From assembly GCF_000764305.2 (NCBI RefSeq), contig NW_025934994.1:62001-126000 (forward strand): a stretch of DNA of 64,000 nucleotides, in the 5' to 3' direction. The translations under genes and the position numbers were made by a program. The notes under the pieces are model-generated. The model was not told the origin of the DNA. It saw nothing but the letters and a program-made list of their open reading frames with translations, and did not search any database. Position 1 is the stretch's first letter; every line of letters begins with the position of its first letter. Shown here one piece after another: positions 11,646 through 23,720 of the stretch. The stretch is from Hyalella azteca (taxonomy: Eukaryota; Arthropoda; Malacostraca; Amphipoda; Hyalellidae).

Positions 11646-13921
11646 ATACAACTCAAACAATAAAATAAGCTCAGTCACGTAGCCGGATCATTAACTAGCT
11701 TTTGAGAGCGTCGAGGCGTCACTGCCGCCGGTCTATACATATAGTCCCCCAAGTGGTCAACACTCAAGTCAATATTGGACGGCCTCCCAATATTTGCTCT
11801 AGCATCTAACCCAATGAAGATGAGCAGCCATGAAAGCCTTAGCTATTGAGCTTTAAATACTTATTTAAAATATCTTTTTAATTTGATAAATTATACGTGT
11901 TTTGAGCAAGAAATTATAAGTGTGTGTTACTGTTCGAATATCACATAGCGGCACTGTGAAAACTGCGTCCATTTGATGCTCTGTAAGACACAAGGAAGGC
12001 TTGTCGGACTAAGTGCCCGTAATACGTCCAAAGTTTGGCAATGAAACGTCTATGTTCCTTGGTGCCTTAAAATTGGCTATTTTAATACTTCTCTGGAACT
12101 TATTATGCTTCAATTATTGTGGGAAAAGTATTTCAGGATATTTTCGCGTTATTATTGAACCGAAAAAAAGCTGTGACAACAATAACTTGTGCTTATATAG
12201 TAATTAAATGAAATTGAGAATTACTTAACTAATTTTAATATTAATTTAAATCGAATGTAAGAAGTTTCTATTATCCATGAGTTTTATAATCAACGTCTAA
12301 TTTGTTGAATTGGGACACAAAGCTCATGGATGGTTTGGTGTAGCTTAATGGTGGTTTGGTGTAGTTTAATGTTAATAGAGCAAAAACTGATGAAAATTAC
12401 ATAAATTAAAAGGCTAAACTTATGAACAACAAAGCAAATGCTTAGTCTGCATTTGAGCGACGTGAATTAGGTGATTGGTAAGCGTGAATAAATGATTCAC
12501 GACCACAATTTTCTGGCGACTCTCCGCCTTTGAAACAAAATCTTAGACGTAACTTCAGCATTAGAAGACATTTGGAATTAGTCGAACTTTGCAGTCTAAA
12601 TTAGAGTCAAAGCGATCTCAACCCAGCCAATGTCACACGAAGCCACCTGAGCTCAGAAACTTTAACTTCGGAAACTCTTCAGAAGATACGACTCAAGTTT
12701 GATTAAGTTCTCAGCAGCACAAACCTGAAGCTCAAGGCTATTTTAGCCTTAGTCAGCTTTTGCTTCCTTCTGTTCGGCGGCCAGAAGTTATAACGTAAAA
12801 GGTCAATTTGAGCCAACTTTTTTAACTGGGAATAACGGCTGCAGGGATAAATGTTAACATTTAAGCATAACACTTTATGTGGGTAGGCTGTATAGTTTGA
12901 CCTCGTCCTTGTGTTGTGTATAATTATCTTGTGTATAAATTTTTTATAATTTTTTTCTATAAACATGCATAGAAAAAGGTCGCTTTCCAAACACCAGATA
13001 TTAATGGCCGATACAGAGTCATATAATAAGGCGTGAATGGGTATTTCTATCTGGAATTTTCCTTATCGATAATTGCAAAAGTTTAGACTTGGTATTTACC
13101 TAGAAGAGTAACTGTAACAAATAGGAACTATGAACATAGATCGCCAACTGCTGCAAAAGATCACTTTCATTTCTCAGTTCCAGCATTCGTGTATCAAGCA
13201 CGTACAATAAACAAAATTTAAAAATTTAGCCCACTATTTAATATTTTGAAATTTTGCTTCAGTTGTTGTGAATATGAATTGTGAGGCTTCATCTCCATAG
13301 TAAATATACGGGAGCGTATCAAGTATGTCTGTGTAGTGTCGCGAGATCAACAGGATCTAGCATGATTTATTTTTAGTGGTGAAGTCGCGGAAAAAAAGGC
13401 GGGAAGAAATGTTAACTGTACTTTTTAAATGTCGCATTTAGTTGTCTTTATATGGTGATTTTTTCGGTGTTGAATTTGAATTCTATCTTAAATGTTAAGT
13501 TTTTAACGGGCCTTCGTTTTTTAAACGAGATTCGGGATAACGGGATTGCATGTAACAAGATTTGACCCAACGGGATTCAGAATGCGAGATTCTCAAGCCG
13601 TACGGATTACCGATAGCTAGGGGTCGCTATTAGATTCTTTTTCAATGGCGTTCAGAAATGCTGTTCAGAAACAAAGATGCCAGCTGAACCAGAACTGTAA
13701 TGTTTGTTGCTTTCTGTCACGATCCATGCTTTCCGCTGTATAAATTATTTTCATTAATCTGCACAATTGGTGGCCAGTTATCACTATTAAAGAGAAATAA
13801 CCTCCCTAATAGGTACTTTTGATTACTATCATGCGTTTAGAAACTGTTACCCTTTAGTCTCGTATAAAAATAAATTGCTGCCTTTAACCTGTATCTAAGA
13901 AATAAAATTTCGTGTAGGAAC

Positions 13922-14290
13922 TTGATCACTAGGTTTCATATTCATCTGGTTAAGCTAAAACTCCGATCAAAGGGAGCGTTTGAAATGAAGTGTTCGTGGA
14001 CCAAACCTCTAGGCTGTAGGCCCGTGGATCTTCAAGGGAACTTTGAAGTTCCCGAGTCCCGACTACCTGAAATGCTTCGATTTGCATGCGGGCTTCAATG
14101 GGTGGATGTGGCTGCACGAATAAAGATGGCCCTGTGGGCACCAGCTGGGAATCTGGGGCATTCTTTCACAATTGCAGATGAATGGCTATTACTAATTCCA
14201 TGTAGGGGTGGCAACATGTTACACATTCTTAGGTTCATAGGTGCACATTCGATATGTTGCACGTCCAATGCCCCGGGTCGTGTATTTTAA
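13922..14290 (+). other. Unrecognised 122-codon open frame in a GC-richer patch
   Basis: An ATG-less start in frame (first codon read as an alternative start) and no similarity I recognise. The opposite strand is open over part of it. Listed because it is the longest open frame of the left third; probably not a gene. Confidence 0.2.
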
Positions 14291-15070
14291 GTGCAGAATC
14301 GGAAGTGTGCAGTGTTTTGTTTAGTACATCCTTGTCTGTTGTCGCTTGTTACGTGAAAATCGTCATTTGCCATGTAACTTTTTCAAGTAAACCGTCAATA
14401 AATTCATTTAGGTGCAGTGCATAAGGTAAAATATTAAAAATGTACCTATTAAAGAGAAAATGATTTCGAGCCTCATTCAACTCATTTTGTTCCGAAGCGA
14501 TTTTTTCAACACAATATTTTTTAATTGACAGATTTGATGATTCACTTCCCACAATCGAGTGGAGATGAGACAAAAATTCTTGTTTATGTGAAGATAATTG
14601 AAAACAGCTTATGTGCTTTCTGCTTTCTTCTAAAAATCTAGACTGGGCGTCTGGTACAGTTTATACGAAAAAAATAATATTTTTACCTCAACTGTGCTTC
14701 TTTGAACTTACAAATAATATACGTCTACGAGTTACGGTTCATCGACTTTGAGTCACGTGTGACTTAGTTCTTCTTTATTCAATGTAATTTTTTTATTTAG
14801 CATCATTTCAATGGAATTTTTTTGCGCTAATATGTTATTATACCCTAATTCATAGAAATTACATTTTCGACGGTAATGAAGAATAGGCATTTGAGAATAA
14901 ATTCTTTATTCATATAGTGTAGTTACATATGCATAATGTAGAGGCGGTTGAGTCAAAAGCGTACGCTCAGTTTTTGTTATCAAGAGACGCGTGAACCCGA
15001 AATCTTCACATTGTAGCTTTAAACGCAGTAAATTTCTTATAGTAATGAAATAATTTAAAATATAATGAAG

Positions 15071-15099
15071 ATTTATCCTATATATTTTATAGGATAAAT
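15071..15099. repeat. 11-bp perfect inverted repeat
   Basis: ATTTATCCTAT, seven-base loop, ATAGGATAAAT. AT-rich, significance low. Confidence 0.7.
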
Positions 15100-16560
15100 A
15101 TTCTTAAGTTATACAAAGTTTCCCGGAAAAAATCTTCCAAACATCAGAAACTTTTTGATTTTAACCTGGTTTTAGATCGTAGAAAATTCTAAGCTACACC
15201 ACAAAATTTACAATCCAATGTTTGATGCTGCATGATGAAATTTACTTCGGACACAAATGCGTGATAAGGTGATTACTTTTATTTCTTGCTTCGACAAATC
15301 ATTTCAGGATTCAGCTTTGATTAAAACTAAAATTTTTAAGAACAATAAAAATAAATTTCTCCTAATAGGTTCAGTAAATGAATCATTATCAGCTTTGACT
15401 AGAAGGAGAATTTTAGGAAACATGGGATAATTTATTATTTCTACTAAACTCTGGCACTAAATTTACTTCCAGTTTTATTCCGTTGGTCTAGACGGATAAG
15501 AAAGGATTCCTGTCACAGAGTATAAATGTGACTGAGTGAATTTCAACTCTATTGGTTTATTCAAACTAATTTAAATTAAGTCAATACAGGAATTATTTAT
15601 CACAAATGCATTAAAAACTTTCCATCACCTCGAGCATCACTTATCATCGTCTCTTCGTGGCGAGAGCTAATTGATCTTCAATCAACGCAGTTCTGAGGTA
15701 CAAAATTAATACGTAGAGTACATGATCAAATTTTAAAGGGAAATTGGTAATTGAATTATCATATGACATTCAAGTTATTAAATATTATTTACAATTGCAT
15801 TTAAAATAACAATTAACTTTTTTCAATAAATAGTGTTTGAAAATTCTTCGCAATGATTACATCAAATTTTCCGGATCCTGTTGCTAAAATTTTACATGAA
15901 CGATCTTTTGCGTGGTCGTAGACTGTCTGGGTAGCAAAAACTTAAAAAAATAACTAATATTGTCTCGTCTAAATAATAATTTAAGGTAATTCAACCCATG
16001 TACTAAATTAAACGATTAATAAATTAATGCTGCATTTAAAATCAAAGATTTGTAACTAAATATAAAATATACAATAAAATACCTTACTAGACAGTCGACA
16101 AAAACCCTCGCAGTGTGTAATTTAGTTCTTTTTACAGCACAGAGCAGCAGTATCTTTTATACAATACCTATTATAGTGAATATATATATTAAAGTTCTTT
16201 CATTAATCATTTTCTGCATTTGCCACACTATCTCGTCATTATGGAACTTACATATTTCACAGGTTGTAACAAATTTGAATTCGAGAACTTCAAGAAGGAG
16301 CCTATAGCTGTAAGTTATCTCGGGTTGACGCGATAAGAAATCATTTAAGCATCTCGGTTCTTATTTTCCAATGTTTTATGTAAAAAAAATCCGATTTAAA
16401 ACTTTAGTATGTGGGTATTTGTTCATTGCGAACATTGTTTGTGTGTGCGAACATACATCTCCATTGCAAATCAGTATAGAATTTTCAAGCTATATATGTC
16501 CATCATCCAGCCGCAAGCAAGCAAAGATTATTTACTTTGTGTCTAAAATAGATTATTACA

Positions 16561-17067
16561 TTATTCCTCTAAGCTAGACACGATGAATAAAGACTCATTC
16601 CTCTAAGCTCGTCACGAGGAATAAAGACTCATTCCTCTAAGCTAGACCGAGGAATAAAGACTCATTCCTCTAAGCTCGGTACGAGGAATAAAGACTCATT
16701 CCTAGAAGCTAGACCCTAGGAATAAAGACTCATTCCTCAAAGCTAGACCCTAGGAATAAAGACTCATTCCTCTAAGCTAGACCCGAGGAATAAAGACTCA
16801 TTCCTCTAAGCTCGTCACGAGGAATAAAGTCTCATTCCTCTAAGCTAGACTCGAGGAATAAAGACTCATTCCTAGAAGCTAGACCCTAGGAATAAAGACT
16901 CATTCCTCTAAGCTAGACCCTAGGAATAAAGACTCATTCCTCTAAGCTAGACCCGAGGAATAAAGACTCATTCCTCTAAGCTCGGCACGAGGAATAAAGA
17001 CTCATTCCTCTAAGCTAGACCCGAGAAATAAAGACACATTCCTCTAAGTTCGGCACGAGGAATAAAG
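16561..17067. repeat. 34-bp hairpin-forming minisatellite (15 copies)
   Basis: Consensus CATTCCTCTAAGCTAGACCC then GAGGAATAAAGACT. Each unit has an inverted pair ATTCCTC / GAGGAAT around a short loop. Units at about 16700 and 16870 read ATTCCTAG / CTAGGAAT, so both sides of the stem changed together. Each unit also carries AATAAA. Confidence 0.93.
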
Positions 17068-20000
17068 AAAGCTTGTACGCGTTTCCCATTTTTCTATCTG
17101 TATAGTCAGAGGCAAAAAAATTGCCCAGGATCTAGTGACGCCTGGGCCAGAGTTAAGGGTCTCAGGATACGAAAATTTGGAATGGTCGCAGTTGGGAGAC
17201 ATGGGCCTATACTTTAAAAAAAGTCAAGATATCGTAGGTTGATCAGCCAATCATTGACTGCTTTTCAAGCAAAATCCACCAATCATAGACAAGAAAGTAG
17301 AGCGTAAGTACTTACGTTCACTTAGCGAGTTTTTTGAAAGTATGGCCCCTGATATGCTTTCTTCAAGACTTGATGGGTGAATGAAACTTTAAAGTTCAAT
17401 ATACCCTTTCATTGACTAATAGATGCGCAGATGTTTGAGGACTGTTGATGACATAGAGACAAGTGGGAGCTGAAAGGCGATCGGTAAATCTTGAAACTTT
17501 TTTGAAGAAGCTTATACGATTAAGTAAATTACAGAAATGTTGGCATCAACTTTAATGATAAATTTTTCATAGTTTCAGAGACAGGGAGTTTTATTACCAA
17601 AAACTTTATTTTCTCTACAAGACAAAGAAACGAATTGATTTCACCGGAGTATATGCTACACACTTGGGCAACGGGCAACTATATATTACATTATTTTATT
17701 CTTTCAGCAGAAGTTGTTATATATAATATATTCTTGTACATTTATTATAGCGTTATACGTTCCTTTATAATAGTAGCCCTAGGCTAAGAACATATCTATA
17801 TATTTGTGCTCAAACATTGTTAACAAGTAACATGTAACTCGTACGATATATTCGCTTACTTTATATACAAGAAATAAAAATTATTCATTGGATCCCAAGC
17901 AATAAGATAAATTGAACTAAACTACTTATGTCACTTGTTACTCAACCTTTCAGCTGGATTTTTTTTTGCTTACATTGTGAATTCTAACGCGACTTGTTAC
18001 TCAACCTTTCAGCTGGATTTTTTTTGCTTACATTGTGAATTCTAACGCGACCACTAAGCTTTAAAATCATATCAAATAAAAAACATAAGTGTGAAGTATT
18101 AGCTTAGTTATCCTATTACCTATAGGATAACCTAGGAGGTGTATTAACAGGATGGGAGTTATCCTTTTACCTATTAGATAACCCCAAATATGATTACTAA
18201 GATGACTATTTGTCATATTACCTATTGGTCAATTGAGTCGCTATAATTGAAAATAAACAATTAGAAATTGCCATGATAAATAATTTGTCAGGTTTTTATT
18301 GTCAATTTATTGAAGCTCACCCAAATGCCTACTACGCCAGCACCTTGACTGGATTGTGGTCATTCAGAAAAGTCTGCGGAGATTCAAACCAGCATTTAAG
18401 TATCAGACATGGAAATCATCATTAAAAATTACGAAAGTAAACTGATATAAGTTCATGAATAATGCCCATTTGATTAAATAAGTTCAGAAATAATAATTAC
18501 AGACCATAAATAATTTTTGATGTTCGAGTGAAGGCAAATTGCATGCGTTTATCGAAGCATAGAAATGGAAACTTTAATTCAAACTATGGAATGCTTTAAG
18601 CCAGAGCAATCCTCAGCCTTTGACGTAAGAATGCGTGAGGTGGCAGAGTCTTGAAGTTTATCCAGAACATCAGGGAACATAAATACTGTTTAATTTTGAA
18701 ATTATCCTTAAAATGTAATGAATGTTTCTTCAACGGTGAGTATACAAATGTAATGCCTTTCTCTACTAATAAACTGCCTGCCTTGATAATTCACTCAAAG
18801 ATGTTGAATAAGCATCAAAGAAAAGCTTTGATGCAGTTATTAGATGATATTTAAACCATTAAATTTCTTTGTGGACCGCGAAATGGTTGCTTTATCCCAT
18901 ATAATGGAGATTACAAAGCCCGTCGATGGGAATATCTTAATTAATTGACACTCTCGTGCGTTATACAGAAGCGCTTCTGAGACCTTACGCTGGTGCCATG
19001 GGTGATCTTCAGTAGCAATAAGGTTGAGTAATGAGTACTTGACGCCACAAAGTATCTTCATACGCAGCATTATTATCATCAAGTAGCAACGTAAAGTCAA
19101 GGCCAAGAGGTTACTCAGCAGCTGGCCTCTATACGAGGAAAGTTGTCAGCGGTATGGCACTAGCCTCCATTGGCCTCTTCAATTAGGCTAATAATAATGA
19201 TGTAAAATAATATGATAATTATAAAACTTATGAGACTTTCAGAATTCGTGATTCAGTGAAGCATTAAGTGAAGATAAATACGATATGTTGTAACTAATTA
19301 ATTTAAATTATACTTCTTTAAATTTTTTATATATAACCAGGAGTGTGGACAATACCGAGGCCAATTTAAACATAAAAGGAGTTCACGACATTTTTTCACA
19401 ATAATTTATGAACGTAAAAGAGAGGCAGCACCATATTATTAGCTCGCTTTAGCTCCTCTCCCACATAACGGTAGCAAAATGGCGCTGTTATTTAAGACTA
19501 GAAATTTGAAGACGGCCGAATTTTCCAATGAACAGTTTTAAGTTCTTTATGAAGACCGGCATTCTCACATTTGTGCAGCATTCCCTCATTTACTTAGCAT
19601 TCATTTTTTTTATTTGTGTTCCTTCGCTTACCTAACATTCTTTTTTTACTTAGAATTTCCTAAAGTGCTTGGCGTATAATCTTCAAGTATTGTGAGGTAT
19701 GGTGGCCAGCAAACAGGTGCCTCATGCCAGCCGGCAAAAGAAGTAAAAATTTTAATCGGTATTCAGCTCCCATAGCCTCATTTAATATTCTGCATCTCAT
19801 TTTCTTCATTATCCCACAAAATAAATTTGAAACGTGAAATTGTGCTTAACTGAGCTCAAGCCCGACGCAATTTCCGTTGAATTATGACCATTTTGATGGC
19901 CTGTCGGCCGTTTACACGCCAGCTAGGATCGTCCGCGTCTCATTTTGGATGCGATGTCGAATAAATTTTTTTAATCTTTGTTCTAAACAGGCGTTGATGA

Positions 20001-21857
20001 TCTGGCGTATGTTTCACGATTAGTTTGAAGAAGAAATTTACACAGTGAGCTATTTTAGTTATTTATGATTATTTAATGAAATGTTTTCTTCTGTAAAAGA
20101 CGGTTCTTAATTTTTTTCTTAAATTAATAAATTATTTAATTCACACAGTAATTAATTCATTTTTATAACGGAGCATAAACGGTTTTTAATGAATGAGAAA
20201 CGTTTAGTTAAAAATTAACCAATTTATGTATGTAAGGTGTACTTATTTATGCCTATAATATATATATATATATATTAATTTATTATCAAAAGTTTATATA
20301 ATTGTAAAAAATTTGGATTTTTTGTGCTTGAAGCTTGGCGCTGTTAATAAAAAATGGCTGTTGGGGCACGCATCCAGACTACTTATCGTTTCGGGATATT
20401 ACATGGCCCTGAAATGTACTTATTAGTGGGAAAATCCCCAAAAATTTGGAAGAGGAAGGAATGGATTGGATCGTAAATTTGAATATGATTTTGCAATGTA
20501 ATATTAATTCCATTCAAAATCTGCACGCTAATTATTTCCCTATTATGGAACTAGACTATAATACCAGTTCTTTTTAGAGACGATGGGTATGGCAGGATTT
20601 GGTATTCCAAAATTGAGAAAAAATTATTAAGCCCGGTCAACGCAAGGATTAACTGAAGGCTGTTAAATAAAGGTGCTGATCGAGCAAGAATATTTTACAT
20701 ATGAATCATGAGACTAAAAAAGGGCAAAAGAATTAGATTAAAAATTGAAATGCAAAGTAGAATTTTTGAGATAGTTTTATTTAAAGGTAATATGCTCATT
20801 GTTCTTCCTTTGAATTGAAACACAGGGGGGAGCTAATGGAAGCTCCGTGATAAAGGCGAGTCTGAGCTGATCTCTACTTAATCAATATACTTCAGCTTCA
20901 AAAATAATAACAGAGTACACGACGGCGGGATGCCAATATTGTAAGTATTCTATGTTAAGCACAGCTGTAGAGTCAACATTATTATTTACTCCGATAACAA
21001 CTGTAAAATTGTGCAAAAAACTCGTGTGCATGCAAGCACATGTGACCAACTTCCACTGAGAATTCAATTAAAGTATTTCTGAACAGTTCAGGATAGTAAA
21101 AAATGTCCAAGACTTTAAAAACTAGTAATAGAAATATTTTTTGTTAAGCTTTTACCATTAATTTTTTGAGATTTTTCGAAGTCAGTAAAATATAAATTGA
21201 GTTGAGTAATATTTGGTGACTAACCTCACTTATTTTGCTTTAATAGGGCATAATCAGAACAACCTTTATTTACCAAAACACCGCTCACATTGACTGCAAC
21301 ACTTGAAAACACGATCGAAAACAGAGTTAGCAATTGTTAATGCTTTCTCTTCAAGCTCAAATATTGTAAAAAGTTAGTTTGAAGCTCTCTATCTGAAGTG
21401 GTTGCCTATATTGTACTTACAAGCTAACCCACAAAATAAAGCATGCGTTACTTGATAAAAATAATCAAGCGATGAGTAGGAAATAACTTCCGACTTTTCA
21501 CCTTTCCTCAGAAGTAATGCGTTAACATTTTGCATAATTATTAATGAGATTTACTTAGAGCTCATCCATCTTAAAGAAGCGCAAGCTATGTATTCTAATG
21601 CCACTAATTACATACATGCAGCTTTCCTAGTAAAATTAAAGTGATAATCTATTGATGAATAGGAATTTGACATACAGTTATACAAAATATGGATGTTCTT
21701 GCAAAGTTGTGGCTTAGGACGACACTGTGGATTTGGCATCATCTTCACTTAATTGCGTTGTATGTATGCGACTCTCACTGACTTTCCCAACCCACGTCAC
21801 TGTTCATAACGAAATAAATTTTTATGCATGGAAAGTTTTATTTCTGTTACTTATCAT
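17068..21857. other. Non-coding apart from a 59-bp duplication
   Basis: A palindromic patch near 18110-18190 repeats TATCCTATTACCTATAGGATAA-like words. No gene signal seen. Confidence 0.55.
17933..18051. repeat. 59-bp tandem duplication
   Basis: ACTTGTTACTCAACCTTTCA and the following 39 bases occur at 17933 and 17992, nearly identical. Confidence 0.9.
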
Positions 21858-22128
21858 ATCGAGGCATGGATGGTCGGAGCTCCTCAGCCACTTGCGTGGG
21901 TCGAGACATGGGTAGTTGAAGCCTCAACCACTCGCTGGTGTTGAGGAATGGGTAGTTGACGCCTCAGCCACTTGCGGTGGTCTAGGCATGAATGGAGTGC
22001 CTCAACCACTCGCTGGTGTTGAGGCATGGATGGTCGGAGCCTTAATCACTCGCTGGTGTTAAAGCATGGATGGTCGGAGCGCCTTAACCACTCGCCGGTG
22101 TTGAGGCATGGATAGTTAGTGGCTCATC
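21858..22128. repeat. About 40-bp minisatellite (7 copies)
   Basis: Units of GAGGCATGGATGGTCGGAGC followed by CTCAACCACTCGCTGGTGTT with considerable divergence. Confidence 0.85.
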
Positions 22129-22199
22129 GCTCACTCTCCTCACTCAGCACGTGGCTGAGGCCACGATCCACGTGCTGGGAGGCAGGGTAGCAAGGGTCC

Positions 22200-22590
22200 A
22201 CGTCTGGGTGTCTGGGGGAACAAATTACGTGCAGAATAAAAGGGAATGACTGGCGATGGTGAAGAGGAAGGTCTAATAGATGTGATGGTAATAAATATCG
22301 GGGGTTCAGTTCTTGGTGTCTGGAGGGAAAAGGTTAGAGACAACAGAAAATGGACTGAACATTCCTATGTGAAGAGGGAGCTAATTTAATATGTGTGGTG
22401 GTAATAAAATTGCGGATTGTCGTTAGGAGCAAAATATATACAGATATATAAATATAATAAACATCGATGTATACAGGGAGCTCATCAATTTGTGTGATGG
22501 TAGTAAGTATCGTGCTTTCACTTCTCTGTGCCCGAGGGAACAAGTAAAATGAAATGGAATGAACATCCTTTTTGAGGGGGAAATTCGTTT
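22200..22590. repeat. Degenerate ~130-bp tandem repeat (about 3 copies)
   Basis: Recurring order of GTGTCTGGGGGAACAA-like, GGAATGA(C/A), AAGAGG, TAATTTGTGTGATGGTA and TAAATATCG blocks. Confidence 0.55.
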
Positions 22591-23199
22591 AACATGGTAT
22601 CAAAAATGAAAAGTTTACTTGTCGGCGATTGGAAAATGAAGACTGCACATAATAAAATAATTGTCATTTCCTAATGATCAGGATGAATGTTTATATGTTA
22701 TTATATGGTTCATACGAAAGCCTTGTGTAGTGTAACATAGCAGGGAATACATTAAGATTTTTTAACAAGGAAATATCATTTTTCTTTTGCCAAATAATAA
22801 AGATGTTGATTCTCCTCTTAACACTCGAGTTTCCCGGCCACTGGCTGTGTTCAGTATCCACTCCAGTATCCATATACGCACTCGTGTGTGTGCAACAAGC
22901 ACACCAAAGGTGTATAAACCTATTTTTAGAGCACAGCGCAAGAAGGTTTCGTATTAATGGAAGCACTCAGTGTCCTCATACATCGTCGTGCCTCGACGCA
23001 AAGGTACCAAAGGGAAATGCATCTTGAACGACCTAAACATGGCGGGATGTCAGGCTACTAAAATGGTAGAGCTCCTGTTGGTTAAGCGTGAACTCTGAAC
23101 GAGAAAATACGCGCCATACGAGTGATATTATTAGAAGTTACTTTTAAGTGAGGAAAAGGACTGCTGTTCACATAAGAAATGTAGTTCATTTTCCAATAT

Positions 23200-23205
23200 T
23201 TTATT
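23200..23205 (-). promoter_or_regulatory. Possible poly(A) signal of the cyclase gene
   Basis: AATAAA on the minus strand, about 370 bp beyond the stop and just past the 46-bp repeat. Position and motif fit; no transcript evidence. Confidence 0.35.
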
Positions 23206-23275
23206 TCTTCGGACGTTGCTTAAATTCTCCTGAACCTGCACCATCGCAAAAATATATACAAAAAGACGGTAGCAA

Positions 23276-23650
23276 GACGCTACCTACGTGTAGGAGTCAA
23301 TGAAGTAGGGAATGCCTGGTAGATACTACGTACGTGTAGGAGTCAATGAATTAGGGAATGCCTGGTAGATGCTACGTACGTGTAGCAGTCAATGAAGTAG
23401 ACAATGCCTGGTAGATGCTACGTACGTGTAGGAGTCAATGAAGTAGGGAATGCCTGGTAGATGCTACGTACGTGTAGGAGTCAATGAAGTAGGGAATGCC
23501 TGGTAGACGCTACGTACGTGTAGGAGTCAATGAAGTAGGGTATGCCTGGTAGGTGCTACGTACGTGTAGGAGTCAATGAAGTAGGGAATGCCTGGTAGAC
23601 GCTACGTACGTGTAGGAGTCAATGAAGTAAGGTATGCCTGGTATGTCTTC
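23276..23650 (-). repeat. 46-bp minisatellite derived from sGC alpha exon 11 (8 copies)
   Basis: The core (plus strand TAGGAGTCAATGAAGTAGGG) starts at 23291, 23337, 23383, 23429, 23475, 23521, 23567 and 23613, an exact 46-bp period. The copy at 23613 is the genuine coding end of exon 11 ([11 protein letters not shown] on the minus strand). The others lie in the 3' untranslated side and differ by a few substitutions. 46 is not a multiple of three, which creates the frameshift that terminates the protein. Confidence 0.95.
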
Positions 23651-23720
23651 AGGAAAACTTTTCGGCAAATCTGCCCTGGTGCGCGCAGTGAACTGGAAGC
23701 CTGGAGATTGGATCAGGTAC
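23573..23720 (-). CDS. sGC alpha exon 11, last coding exon and stop (residues 875-923)
   Basis: Acceptor tcccAG. Encodes [20 protein letters not shown], then [17 protein letters not shown], matching the conserved alpha C-terminus (PGF.F..R.R..LP..FP..IPG....DSY). After SYT the frame runs into the second unit of a 46-bp tandem repeat made from the exon itself; read one base out of register, this gives [11 protein letters not shown] and the stop TGA at 23573-23575. The natural C-terminus is therefore encoded by the minisatellite. Confidence 0.88.

Larger units (their letters stand above)
11646..16560. other. Non-coding, nothing firm
   Basis: Contains the unrecognised frame at 13.9-14.3 kb and the small inverted repeat at 15.07 kb; otherwise AT-rich without exon-like stretches. 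Confidence 0.55.

Noticed and set aside
11471..11678. Two 61-codon minus-strand frames rich in Tyr and Ile
   Set aside because: They are translations of the ATAAT pentanucleotide satellite.
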